DNA of 51,629 bases from an uncultured Alphaproteobacteria bacterium (GTDB lineage: Bacteria; Pseudomonadota; Alphaproteobacteria; RUG11792): positions 1 to 51,629 of the forward strand of contig CAUDEV010000001.1 of NCBI GenBank assembly GCA_958448685.1, given 5' to 3'. A model generated the notes under the pieces. It was not told where the DNA came from, searched no databases, and saw only the letters and a program-made list of their open reading frames with translations. Shown here piece after piece: positions 16,902 through 25,416 of this stretch (positions are counted from its first letter, which is position 1; every line of letters begins with the position of its first letter). The position numbers and the translations under genes were made by a program.

Positions 16902-19164
16902 TTTGACCTGCTTTCTTCGCTAAAATCTCCGCTCGTCTCTTGGCTCTTGTTCCTTTATTTGCAGCAAGCTCTTGTTCCCTTTTGCTGATTTCTTCTTTTC
17001 TGTTGACCTTCTGTTCATGTGTATTCTCTGCTCTAGTATTAGGTTGTTCAGTAGCATTCGTTGGTATTTTGTCAAAATCAAGAGTCTTCAATCTTCCATT
17101 CGCCTCTGTCAGATATATCCGCGTTCTATCATCTCTCATCAAATATACTTCATAGGCCTCTTTCTCTCTCGACCACTCTATGTTCAATGGAGCGCTTCCT
17201 TTGCTTCCTGCCCCATTATCAAAGTCGAATACAACTTTGTTGTCGTTTGCTTTGCTTGCCAGCTTTAATTCGTATCCTGCTGGCTTAATATTCTTCTCTC
17301 GATATTCTGCTGCAATTGCTGAGCCAAAGTCCTTAAACCTCTTCATCAATTCCCCCGTCTCTGCAAGTTTAGGATATCTCCTCTCAGGCGGCATATACAT
17401 TAATTTGTTCGGTACAAGTTTAGTAGGCCCGTATGTCAGCAATATTTCATCTTTTATTTTTGTTGCCGCCCCTTTCGGTCTCCATCCATGTTTCATTAAA
17501 TCTTTCATGCGGTTATTGAAATATCCATTAAAGAAATCGTTCGCTTCTTCATATTGCGCATTCTTCGATGGATTTTCGTCATCATTCCAAGGCCAAATAG
17601 TATAATATGTGTCTAAATCCGCGCTCTTCTCTAATTCCTCCCATGTTTCTTTCTTTAACTTAGAAAAGTCTTTATTGCCAGCGCTCACATAGTTAGAGGC
17701 CGTTTCTTGTATGCTTTTCCAGTATGTAGGATCCTCATTCAATCTTTTCACTTGCGCTAATGCATCTTCTCGAACCTTCATGATGATATTAGGATCTCCG
17801 CCTCCATTATATGTCATCATTCCTATCACATATTCTGTGTCTTCATCCGGCTTCTCTATCAATTTGCACCCTGAAATTTCCGCATACTTCCAATCGTCCA
17901 ATCTCTTCGTCACTTCTTCCGCATTGTCTGATTTTAGTATTTTTCCATACAATAACGAAGACAATCCTGTATCTTTGGCATCTATCCCGTATTCATTCGC
18001 CATTTTCATTGTGCTCCGTAGTGTCGCATCTGCTGGCAAATGCTTGTACAAAAGTCCTAACTGTTGCGCTGATGAAAAGGCCCCAAGTCCTTGCTTCGAT
18101 TCCACACTTGCCATCATCGCTTCGTTTGTCTGAGCTTGCCTTAATTCCGCTTTCTTTACTTGCCTTCTCGCCTCTTTGATTTCCGTTTTGCTCGTCTCAG
18201 AAACGCCCATTCCTTCCATCAATGCATCCGAAACAGAGTCCGCACCTTCCTCTAAAAGACTGTTCTTCAACTGGATACACATCACTGCATCATTTGTTAC
18301 TTGCTGCGATTGTACGGCCTCTCTCATCCTCCTTGCTTGATTTTCTCTCTTCTCTATCTCCCCTTCTGTTGCATTCATCAAATGGTTCACTTGTTGCGGA
18401 CTTAATACTTTAATTCTTTCGTTCTGTAGTAAATCCTTCAATCCATATGGATTCTTTTGTAAAAGTCCCAATCCATAACAATATGTGAAATTCTTTTTGC
18501 TAGAATCAAATACTTTCGTGTATGCTTGTTCCCCAGCTACGTTCCTATATCCTTCTAAAGCATTCTCTATCGCCATCATTCCAGAATCAAAGTTTCCTGG
18601 ATTCGTCACCATTCCAACGCATATGTTGTTGATTTCGTTTTCTGTCTTCCTTAAGGTATACGCTGTCCTCATGCTTTGTTCTTCTTCAAAAGCGGAATTC
18701 TCCCAATCTGCTTTCGATTTCAATAACATGGTTTTCAGTTTTCCGCTATACTCCGGATCAAATACTCCTGACAAGTATTTCTCACTTAACTTCGCATGCG
18801 CATCACTGATGTAGTCTAAATATCCTTCTCCACTTTCACTGTTTTTCTTGAATTCTCTCGATTTGTTCCTTAATTCTTCATTCAGTGAGTTGTATGTTTC
18901 TGCTAAATTAACACTATCTTGCGTTCTCTTCAGATTCTTTAGATGTTCTCCTCCCATCTGCGCCAACGTCTCATAGAATCCAACTCGTCCACTAACGTCT
19001 GTTTTCCATGTCGTATAATTCAATGTCTTGTATGAAGGTTTGTAATAGTCTAACTCAACTGGATATCTCAAACTCTCTCTGTCTGTTGTTCTGGTCCTAG
19101 CGGTTGATGCTTCAGGTCTCGATCCACTCTCTCTGCTTAAATCTAATACATCTCTTCTTGCCAT
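16891..19164 (-). CDS. Internal virion protein (T7 gp15-like)
   Basis: This is an intact protein of 757 residues, close to the 747 of T7 gp15, in the matching position between a gp14-like and a gp16-like gene. It is almost wholly helical and charged: an N-terminal disordered Arg/Ser/Thr segment, a central helical bundle with many Gln/Glu (EGEIEKRENQARRMREAV), and a Lys/Arg-rich C-terminal coiled coil (EISKREQELAANKGTR). There is no signal peptide. In T7, gp15 is ejected into the host and helps form the trans-envelope DNA channel. The assignment rests on gene order and length rather than on a catalytic motif. TGA of the upstream gene lies 4 nt away and GAGG serves as ribosome site. It is one of few virion genes here with no lesion. 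Confidence 0.65.
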   Translation of the reverse strand: MARRDVLDLSRESGSRPEASTARTRTTDRESLRYPVELDYYKPSYKTLNYTTWKTDVSGRVGFYETLAQMGGEHLKNLKRTQDSVNLAETYNSLNEELRNKSREFKKNSESGEGYLDYISDAHAKLSEKYLSGVFDPEYSGKLKTMLLKSKADWENSAFEEEQSMRTAYTLRKTENEINNICVGMVTNPGNFDSGMMAIENALEGYRNVAGEQAYTKVFDSSKKNFTYCYGLGLLQKNPYGLKDLLQNERIKVLSPQQVNHLMNATEGEIEKRENQARRMREAVQSQQVTNDAVMCIQLKNSLLEEGADSVSDALMEGMGVSETSKTEIKEARRQVKKAELRQAQTNEAMMASVESKQGLGAFSSAQQLGLLYKHLPADATLRSTMKMANEYGIDAKDTGLSSLLYGKILKSDNAEEVTKRLDDWKYAEISGCKLIEKPDEDTEYVIGMMTYNGGGDPNIIMKVREDALAQVKRLNEDPTYWKSIQETASNYVSAGNKDFSKLKKETWEELEKSADLDTYYTIWPWNDDENPSKNAQYEEANDFFNGYFNNRMKDLMKHGWRPKGAATKIKDEILLTYGPTKLVPNKLMYMPPERRYPKLAETGELMKRFKDFGSAIAAEYREKNIKPAGYELKLASKANDNKVVFDFDNGAGSKGSAPLNIEWSREKEAYEVYLMRDDRTRIYLTEANGRLKTLDFDKIPTNATEQPNTRAENTHEQKVNRKEEISKREQELAANKGTRAKRRAEILAKKAGQNGK

Positions 19165-19168
19165 ATCC

Positions 19169-19767
19169 TCACCACGTCTTTAGTCCGTTTCTTAATGGCG
19201 CACTGTTTAGAGCATTCGTTGCTCTACTCGCTGCAGCTAAATCTACTCCAGTCGACGAACTAAATGGATTCCCATTCCTGAACATTCCACTAAACGCACT
19301 AATTCCGTCTATCGCTGAATTAAACATACCAAGTCCTGCTCTCTTCTCATTATATCTCGAGTTTATTAAATCTGAATCCAAACTGTTTAAAACCCCCTTT
19401 GCTCTAAATTTCTCGTTTTTCATATCTACCTGATGATTGAATGCCGCTCTTTGCAATTCCTTCACTCCCATCTTGTTGATATCTCCTATCACAAAATAGG
19501 GAGAGGCGCTTCCTGGCGCCGCTCCCGAATGCGCAAAGGTCAACATCTGCCTTGCTACGGTCTCGTTTGTAGCTTAATCATCTCCAAGGTCTCAGGATAT
19601 AGCTTGTTCAATACGCCCTTATTGAATGCAGCTACCTCTTCATTCAAGTGCTTTTGTTCTGATATAGTTCCTTGTTGTTGCCTATAGGCCTTCTTTTGCT
19701 GATTATACGCGGAAACCCCTACAACTGTAGATGCTATTCCAGCTACAAATGGTACTGCTTGAGCCAT
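19169..19767 (-). pseudogene. Internal virion protein (T7 gp14-like), one frameshift
   Basis: The first frame (ATG 19767 behind GGAG) begins with a hydrophobic segment (PFVAGIASTVVGVSAY) followed by a Gln/Lys-rich helix (NQQKKAYRQQQGT) and stops after 70 codons. Adding one base near 19571 continues smoothly as TNETVARQMLTFAHSGAAPG and on to the end at 19169. The joined product has about 199 residues; T7 gp14 has 196 and the same layout of a membrane-active N-terminus and a helical body. In T7 this protein forms the outer-membrane part of the ejection channel. The position directly before the gp15-like gene agrees. It is broken unless the shift is a sequence error. Confidence 0.65.
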
Positions 19768-19786
19768 ACGATTCTCCTAAAAGTCT

Positions 19787-20293
19787 CTAGCCCATTATAG
19801 GAGTTCCCGGGAGCATCGCTCCTGGTTTCATCCAGGGAAATCGTCTCTGTCTCATTAAATTCTGTATTTCATTCATACCTCCTTGTACCACTCCCTTTGT
19901 CTGTTGATACATATCTCGTCCTTGTTGATACATACTCCTTCCGCTATCTATCATTCCCCCTATACTTTGCTGCATACTTGGCATTTGTCTTTGGAATGCA
20001 TCTACTCCTCCTCTAAATCCTCCTTGCTTAAACCCTTGGTATATCTGCCTTCCACTATTTATCATTCCTCCCATATCGCTCGTAAATTGTCTCCCCTGGT
20101 CTATCATACCTTGTACTCCTCCACCTTGTGCCGCTTGGCTTTGATGTTGTCCGCCTCTATTTTTGTTCCCTGTAAATATACTCTTTATTCCTCCTACTAC
20201 TTTCTTCCCTATATTCCATGCTCCTTTTGCTATCTTCCCTACTACAGGTAATGCCCCGATTACTTTACTCGCTACTCCGGCTACTGCACTCAT
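19787..20293 (-). CDS. Gly/Gln-rich repeat protein of the virion operon
   Basis: The N-terminus is a basic, amphipathic Gly/Lys/Val segment (VASKVIGALPVVGKIAKG, then WNIGKKVVGGIKSIF) like a membrane-active or DNA-binding peptide. Residues 60-135 contain at least three imperfect repeats of G-x-M-I-x-x-G-R-x-x-Y/F-x, each with Gln/Ser/Gly. There is no known domain. It precedes the gp14-like gene and follows a helical protein on the same strand. By position it may be a minor virion or ejection protein. Coding bias is clear; the function is not known. Confidence 0.6.
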   Translation of the reverse strand: MSAVAGVASKVIGALPVVGKIAKGAWNIGKKVVGGIKSIFTGNKNRGGQHQSQAAQGGGVQGMIDQGRQFTSDMGGMINSGRQIYQGFKQGGFRGGVDAFQRQMPSMQQSIGGMIDSGRSMYQQGRDMYQQTKGVVQGGMNEIQNLMRQRRFPWMKPGAMLPGTPIMG

Positions 20294-20371
20294 ACTTCTT
20301 CTCCCTTATATTCTTATGTTTTATTTAATTTTATATCTATATTATATCAAATATTATTATAAATATATACT

Positions 20372-20848
20372 TTATTCACTTGTCCTTTTAAATGTAAACT
20401 CTATCTTCTCTGTATTTTCTTTCTCTTCTTCCTTATTATTTATCAAATACGGTTCCGCATACTTTATAAAATCTAACAATTGATTCGACCTAATTTGTCT
20501 TTCCCCAAGTTTGCTCATTAAACTCGAGTATGTGTTTGCTATCAACTTCCTGAATGCTCTCTTTGCCATCCTTTCATATCTTCCTCTCGAAAATATCTCT
20601 GGATAATTCTCAAATGCTCTTTCCAATATCTCTCCAGCATAATCTCCTGAATACAGCTTTAACGAAGGCATCTCCGCCCCACTAAAATATCCCTCCACAT
20701 CTTTTAAGATTTCATTCAATTCCTCTTGACTCGCTTTCTTCTCCTTAACCTTCTTTTCCAATTCTGCTAAATACTTATTCTTTTCCTTTATTTGCTTCGT
20801 CCTGTTCTCTTCTTCCTTGTTCTTAAGTGTATTTTTAGTACTTCTCAT
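20372..20848 (-). CDS. Helical protein at the terminase locus (possible small terminase)
   Basis: The protein is lysine/glutamate-rich with a long N-terminal coiled coil (TKQIKEKNKYLAELEKKVKE near residue 18) and a globular helical C-terminal part (GRYERMAKRAFRKLIANTY). It is transcribed divergently from the terminase large-subunit gene across a 35-bp A+T-rich gap. Small terminase subunits are helical DNA-binding oligomers found beside the large subunit, so that role is plausible, but no helix-turn-helix is evident and the orientation is unusual. ATG 20848 is chosen; the frame stays open 14 codons further into the divergent gene, which is unlikely to be translated. Confidence 0.5.
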   Translation of the reverse strand: MRSTKNTLKNKEEENRTKQIKEKNKYLAELEKKVKEKKASQEELNEILKDVEGYFSGAEMPSLKLYSGDYAGEILERAFENYPEIFSRGRYERMAKRAFRKLIANTYSSLMSKLGERQIRSNQLLDFIKYAEPYLINNKEEEKENTEKIEFTFKRTSE

Positions 20849-20883
20849 GTATAATATTATTATAAACTCTTTTATATTAGTAT

Positions 20884-22198
20884 ATGACAAATACAGCTAA
20901 TATTGAAATACGAAAACCTTTTAGGTGGATTTATGATGAACCTGCTCTTGTGAATATCCTAGTATATTGTCGGGGCTCCGGAAAGTCTTTCGCTGCTCTA
21001 GATTGGATTATTTCGAAGCTTTTGGCCAATCCTGACCCTACCGCTACAGGCGTATATTACAATAAATCACTAAAGCAAACTCGTTCTATCATTGAACTTG
21101 CTATGTCCAGATACAAACCTCTTTTCTCTTCTGGAAAATTCGATTACAACAAATCTACACTGACCTATACTTTACTATGACAAAAAGAATTCTAAGAAAA
21201 AACTATTTCTCAAAAGCTATGAAGAATCCGAATCATCTCGTGGGTTTCACCCTTATGTCGGTGTCTTCGATGAAGCTCAAACTATGCCTGATGGTCTCTA
21301 TGGACAAGTCTTGTTTCCTATGTTCGGACCTGCTCTCCAAGATTCTCCTGAACATGCTGGATTGCTCGTAATCGGAACTCCCGAAGGTCCTGATAACATC
21401 TTGTACGAACTCTTTCAAAAAGGCCTAGATAGTTCAAATGAATTCTATAAGTCTAAACTAATTACCATATATACTTCTGAACTCTTCACTCCTTCCACTA
21501 TCAAAGCTATTCGTATGTCTATGACCGAAAAAGAATTCGCTCAAGAATACGAATGCGATTTCAATGCTAACGTCGTCACTGGCGCCATCTACAAAGAACT
21601 CCTCGACCTATACCGCTACAATAATTTCGACTCTTTCAAACACGATCCTTTATACCCTGTTCATATGTCTTGGGACTTAGGATACACACACTACACTTCT
21701 GTTTGGTTTTGGCAATGCATTAATGGTGAAACTCGTATAATCGATTTCTATGAATCCACAGGCCAAGATATTAGCAAATGCCTCTATGAAGTGCTAGCTA
21801 AACCATACCAATTTGGTCACTGCATTCTTCCTCATAATGCTAACCATCACAATATCCGTTCCCCTCTCACTATTACTCAGATATTCAAAAACAACAACTT
21901 TCGTTGTTCTGTTCTTCCTCCTTCCTCTATCACTGCCGGAATAGAAGCAACGAAGCTCCTCCTGAAATCCCTTAAATTCGATGAAGAACACACTAAACAA
22001 GGTGTACTTCACTTGGAAAAGTACGCTTACAAACTCGTTAGTGACAAAGGTATCGACAAATCCAAACCCGATCAGTCCTCTCCACACGCTGACGCTGCTG
22101 ATGCTCTCCGTATGATGGCTGCCTCCCAATCTATTTGGTTCCCTAAACCTCTTTCTTTCGCTTCTCCAATTAACTATTCTCCTAATGTCCTTTCCTAA
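20884..22198 (+). pseudogene. Terminase large subunit, single frameshift
   Basis: The ATPase half shows Walker A as CRGSGKS (near residue 30) and, in the second frame, Walker B as GVFDEA and the coupling motif GTPEGP. The nuclease half has the first Asp in HMSWDLGYTHY, then DFYES and the final Asp in HADAADALRMM. The first frame stops at 21178-21180 (98 codons). The second is open from just before, and the join is smooth (TLTYT to YYDKKNSKKK) if one T is removed from TTT at 21171-21173. The repaired product has about 437 residues, normal for this family. Terminase packages DNA into the prohead through the portal. The gene faces away from the virion operon, unlike T7. Without the repair neither half is functional. 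Confidence 0.85.
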
Positions 22199-22244
22199 AT
22201 GTTAGAATATTATCAGAAGGTCTATTTTTTATAGGTATACTGTC

Positions 22245-22532
22245 ATGTTCTTCAAGTATATTATCATTTCTCTTTCTTTCACTTCTCTCGTATTCTCGGG
22301 ACCGATACAAGCCCAAGTTTCGGAAAGTAGCTCTAACACTCTAACAATCCACAAATCTTATAAATCCTATGATTATAATTCTAATTCCTCTACTACCATC
22401 AATAACAATCATTATTCCTCCGTTTCTAACCACTATCACAAGAACAACTCTACCAGGTACTTCGTGCAAGGTATCGCTATTTCTGCTATAATATTCCTGT
22501 TATTTAAAATTTGGAAAGCTCATCATGAATAA
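22245..22532 (+). CDS. Small secreted/membrane protein, possible lysis protein
   Basis: The 95-residue protein has an N-terminal signal sequence (FFKYIIISLSFTSLVFSG with a likely cut after IQAQ), a low-complexity middle rich in Ser, Asn, Tyr and His, and a C-terminal membrane helix (IAISAIIFLLFKIW near residue 75). A signal plus a tail anchor just after the terminase gene is where podoviruses often keep holin or spanin genes, but no family is recognised. Its end overlaps the start of the next gene by 8 bp. Confidence 0.6.
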   Translation: MFFKYIIISLSFTSLVFSGPIQAQVSESSSNTLTIHKSYKSYDYNSNSSTTINNNHYSSVSNHYHKNNSTRYFVQGIAISAIIFLLFKIWKAHHE

Positions 22533-22833
22533 TTTAAAGTTCGATTTCTCTAATCGCCTCCGTACTCAAAAAGGTGCTGAATATTACATTAGATTAGGTA
22601 AATCTTCAGATGATTTAGACCAAATCCTCGTTGCTCCAACTTCCTGGTTTTCCAACGATTATTTGATTTTCCCTGATGATAAAGTTAAACTCCTCCTACG
22701 CTACGAATTTTTTTCTAATGGTAAATCCCACTTGAAAAAGGAAGAGTTCATAACTGCGCACGATATGCCTCGTTTCTTAAATAATTCGCCAGACCTTTGC
22801 GTCCGTTTCTCCCTAATCTCCATCCGATTCTGA
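22525..22833 (+). CDS. Hypothetical phage protein, 102 residues
   Basis: I do not recognise this protein. It starts MNNLKFDFSNRLRTQ and is beta-rich with alternating hydrophobic and charged residues (KVKLLLRYEFF near residue 54), without signal or membrane segments. It overlaps the preceding small membrane protein gene and is the last plus-strand gene before the convergent early operon, whose 3' end is at 22915. The 80-bp gap between them shows no strong terminator. Confidence 0.5.
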   Translation: MNNLKFDFSNRLRTQKGAEYYIRLGKSSDDLDQILVAPTSWFSNDYLIFPDDKVKLLLRYEFFSNGKSHLKKEEFITAHDMPRFLNNSPDLCVRFSLISIRF

Positions 22834-22914
22834 TTCGCTCACCAATCGCCTCAGACTTCTCAGACCAAGAATATATAGCTCCTCCTTTTAGCGTATATTA
22901 TTTTTGCTCTATTT

Positions 22915-23028
22915 TCAACCCAGAAATACAATTGCACATACCACTAATGCTAAAAGTAATGGTATAATAGACAACTTTAATGCTTCTTTTCCACTTAATT
23001 CTGGTTAATTTTTCTTACCGTCGTTCAT
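22915..23028 (-). pseudogene. Tiny membrane protein, ochre codon at position 8
   Basis: ATG 23028-23026 overlaps the TGA of the upstream gene (ATGA coupling). After seven codons (MNDGKKN) a TAA occurs at 23005-23007. The frame then continues as PELSGKEALKLS and a clean hydrophobic helix (IIPLLLALVVCAIVFLG) to a TGA at 22915. With Gln at the stop, this would be a 37-residue single-helix protein, the size of small holin-like or membrane regulators. It is the last gene of the right-arm early operon. The overlap and the preserved membrane helix argue that it was a real gene. Confidence 0.5.
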
Positions 23029-23429
23029 ATCAACCCCATCTCCTTACACTTGCGTTCTGCGACACGATATACTATTATAGGATATTTTTCCTCTATTTCA
23101 TTCTTTGCATATTGATATTTCTTTTTCAACCACTCTTTCAATGAATTGATTTCAAAAGCATTGGAAAAATGCAGCATACCTTTAAGCGGTATGATCTCAT
23201 GTTCTATTTCTGATATATTTTTCAGCACTATCGAACGCGAATAGGAGCCCTTAATTTTACTAATAGTACCTGACCTCAAATGCGTATATCCATCAGCTAA
23301 ATATTTATTCAACCTATCTAACGCTTTATTTAAATATTCATCTGCTACTTCGTGCAATATCTTGCAGCATTCCTGGTAATTTGTATTAGTATTTTTACAC
23401 CAAATCGTGCAGTTTAATCTTATAGACAT
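23025..23429 (-). CDS. Hypothetical phage early protein, 134 residues
   Basis: The likely start is ATG 23429 (MSIRLNCTIWCK), one base after the TAA of the preceding gene (TAATATG) with GAGGCGG as ribosome site; a start five codons earlier lies inside that gene. The protein has three Cys in the N-terminal 25 residues (NCTIWCKN, QECCK), helical segments and a Lys/Glu-rich C-terminus. I do not recognise a family. Its stop overlaps the start of a tiny membrane-protein gene. The neighbours suggest an early or replication-linked role. Confidence 0.6.
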   Translation of the reverse strand: MSIRLNCTIWCKNTNTNYQECCKILHEVADEYLNKALDRLNKYLADGYTHLRSGTISKIKGSYSRSIVLKNISEIEHEIIPLKGMLHFSNAFEINSLKEWLKKKYQYAKNEIEEKYPIIVYRVAERKCKEMGLI

Positions 23430-23430
23430 A

Positions 23431-23607
23431 TTACACCGCCTCATAAAGCATATTAGCTATTGCCATTTTTTCTTCTTGTACTTCCTTACCAAAATACTCT
23501 GTATCCTCTCTATCTCCTTCTTCCTTTGCCATTTCCAGCTCATGTTGATACATTTCCAGCATGTCCAATTTCTTCCTCATCTCTTCCGTAAATTTTGCAT
23601 CTATCAT
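23431..23607 (-). CDS. Small acidic phage early protein, 58 residues
   Basis: This short helical protein is very rich in Met, Glu and Lys (FTEEMRKKLDMLEMYQHELE near residue 6), probably a coiled coil. It is preceded by a strong GGAGAAAAGGA region and followed at 1-nt spacing by the next gene (TAATATG). It belongs to the operon that runs from the replication gene at 24905 down to 22915. Function is unknown; the ribosome site and packing support coding. Confidence 0.55.
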   Translation of the reverse strand: MIDAKFTEEMRKKLDMLEMYQHELEMAKEEGDREDTEYFGKEVQEEKMAIANMLYEAV

Positions 23608-23625
23608 TTCCTTTTCTCCTTCCTC

Positions 23626-23925
23626 TTAATCCTCTCCTGTAATTTTCTTCCTAATATATATTCTGAACAACTGTTCCACTTCGTCTAAATGATATTCCCA
23701 TCCGAAAAATTTCCCTTTAAACCTATACGATTTCCAATAGCTTTCATATTCCTCAGATTTCAAAAACTCTTCCCAATATTCCAGTGTTTTCTCTAATCCT
23801 TCTTCCGGTTTTTCAAACTCCGTAAATGCTGTTAATACCGTATCTTTATCCCAATATATCCTAAAACATACTTTCGCCGTTGCTTCTACTATCTTCCTTA
23901 ATTCTAATTCTTTATCTTCCATCAT
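23626..23925 (-). CDS. Hypothetical phage early protein, about 99 residues
   Basis: The start is taken at the ATG ATG whose first ATG (23925-23923) overlaps the TGA of the replication gene; an open frame extends 22 codons further upstream but inside that gene. The protein is acidic and helical, rich in Trp, Tyr and Glu (TLEYWEEFLKSEEYESYWKS near residue 45). No family is recognised. The coupled start suggests dosage tied to the replication protein. It may be an accessory replication or host take-over factor; this is inference only. Confidence 0.55.
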   Translation of the reverse strand: MMEDKELELRKIVEATAKVCFRIYWDKDTVLTAFTEFEKPEEGLEKTLEYWEEFLKSEEYESYWKSYRFKGKFFGWEYHLDEVEQLFRIYIRKKITGED

Positions 23926-24905
23926 CCATTCGCCTTTCTTAATCCGATATTCAAACTTTCCAATACCTCTCTGTATTTGTTCCCTATCCAATCAAACTTG
24001 AAATTGCTTTCCACTTCCATAATCACTCTTCCATGTTCCTCCACCAAATTTGCTTTGCTGAACCAACTCCTAAAACTCGGTACTCCCACTTTTCGGAATA
24101 ACTCATATCTCGCTTTTATGCATTTCGGACTTTCCTCGCTATTTTCTAGTTCTATTGCCATTTTTCGCGTCTCCAAGATTTCCCATTCTTCCTCTTTTTC
24201 CTTCCGTTTTTCTCTCTCTTCTTCAAGCTTCTTGTTCCATTCCTCTGCTCTTCGTTTCTTCTTCTCCTCAAAACTGTCGTACTCTCCCGCTGAAATCTTC
24301 TCTATCGTTTTAAATTTCAAGACCCACTTGATCGTTAACAGAAATTTCTCTCCCATTAAATACCAGCTCTTTTTGATGGCTTCTAAAAACCTTCGCCACT
24401 TCTCCAGTGTTTGGAAGTACGCATTCCTCGCTGCTCCCATCCATGCTATTTCCTTCGTCAGTCTAAAACTTAGCTTTTCACCTAGTACTTCGTTCGCTAC
24501 GTCGTACATTTCCTGTACGGTCACCGCAGGTGCGGTTATAACAGATGGGGTTTTGGGATTTTCTTCTGCCACCTGCGGTATCTCTCTCGTATCTTTTTTC
24601 GTTATTTCATTATCATGATTTATTAAAGATTTATATTTAAATAATTTATTATTTAAATAGGAATCATTGCTTGTTAAATTTTTAATGTTTAATTTAACAT
24701 TCGTAACAGCCATTTTGCTTTCTTTCAATGTATATGAATATGTATGGTCTTTATAGTATCCATCTTTTAGGTATTTCCCATTGTTTGTGAATTTCATAGA
24801 TAGTTTCTCTCCTTCTATAATTCCTAATTTCATGAGCCTCTTTACTGCCGACCAAATTGTTACACGAGATACATCAAATATCTCCCCTAACTCCTCTTGT
24901 GTCAC
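23922..24905 (-). CDS. Phage replication initiator-like protein, N-terminus uncertain
   Basis: Residues 1-35 form a winged helix-turn-helix (TQEELGEIFDVSRVTIWSAVKRL then LGII). A flexible linker rich in Thr, Pro and Asn follows (residues 85-130), then a Lys/Glu coiled coil and a C-terminal globular part (VGVPSFRSWFSKANLVEEHG) like the DnaA/replication-protein C-terminal domain found in phage initiators. The only listed start is GTG 24905, without a ribosome site, but similarity clearly continues upstream in frame (KLTKTEKKFISWLENA...WITV) to a TAA at 25008-25010 with no ATG. The true start codon has probably been lost or frameshifted. It heads the minus-strand early operon. Confidence 0.6.
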   Translation of the reverse strand: MTQEELGEIFDVSRVTIWSAVKRLMKLGIIEGEKLSMKFTNNGKYLKDGYYKDHTYSYTLKESKMAVTNVKLNIKNLTSNDSYLNNKLFKYKSLINHDNEITKKDTREIPQVAEENPKTPSVITAPAVTVQEMYDVANEVLGEKLSFRLTKEIAWMGAARNAYFQTLEKWRRFLEAIKKSWYLMGEKFLLTIKWVLKFKTIEKISAGEYDSFEEKKKRRAEEWNKKLEEEREKRKEKEEEWEILETRKMAIELENSEESPKCIKARYELFRKVGVPSFRSWFSKANLVEEHGRVIMEVESNFKFDWIGNKYREVLESLNIGLRKANG

Positions 24906-25010
24906 GGTTATCCATTTCTTGTTGTCTAAGATATATACGTTATTTTTTCTATGCCTAATCGCATTCTCTAGCCAACTTATAAACTTTTTTTCTGTTTTTG
25001 TAAGTTTTTA

Positions 25011-25416
25011 AGAGACTTTTTCGATTCCTCGTGCTATACTGTCTTTGTAATCGTACGCAGAATTAACTAATAATATAAATTACGCAAAAGTCATATGGGA
25101 GGGCGCGCGACATGTGGTAAAATATCAAGGATACCACATGTCGCGCGCCGGTATATCCCCTTATATTTTTAGTATATCTTCAATATCTCCTATATGTCAA
25201 AAAATAAAAAGTCCCATAAAATTTTAAAGATTTTACAGTGTTTTTAAATATTTTAAAATGTGATAACTATGATAAAATTAACGGCATTAGTAGTAACAAT
25301 GTTAATGATTCATAGAGTCACATTATCATTTCTGATTACTCATTCAAATCTATATGGGAGGGACTTTTGAAGGTTGTTTTTACTAAATTATCCTTAACCC
25401 AAATACCAATAATAGA
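25011..25416. other. Non-coding right border of the prophage
   Basis: No convincing gene. The stretch holds palindrome copy 2 and an 11-bp direct repeat ATATGGGAGGG at 25093-25103 and 25352-25362, the first copy touching the palindrome. A 33-codon frame (25269-25370) is hydrophobic but has no ribosome site. The prophage/host junction probably lies here because ruvC, a host gene, ends at 25417. No tRNA or att core is recognisable. Confidence 0.45.
25105..25146. repeat. 42-bp covarying palindrome, copy 2
   Basis: The arms GCGCGACATGTGGTA and TACCACATGTCGCGC pair perfectly and extend to 18 bp (25102-25119 with 25132-25149) around the 12-nt loop AAATATCAAGGA. This is the longest copy. It lies between the replication gene of the prophage and ruvC. 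Confidence 0.95.

Noticed and set aside
7011..23007. Reassignment of TAA and TAG to glutamine in the prophage, as in some phages and ciliates
   Set aside because: Several prophage genes use TAA as a genuine stop that overlaps the next start (for example at 2883-2885, 2996-2998, 6153-6155, and TAAATG at 3905), and frameshifts occur in the same element. Decay explains both.
113..25146. Palindrome copies 1 and 2 as attL and attR of the prophage
   Set aside because: The same palindrome occurs at 31539 and 41764 in ordinary intergenic DNA, its arms differ between copies, and no shared flanking core or integrase is visible.
25269..25370. A 33-codon plus-strand hydrophobic peptide, type I toxin-like
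   Set aside because: No ribosome site, no antisense RNA promoter visible, and an amino-acid composition that A+T-rich DNA gives by chance.
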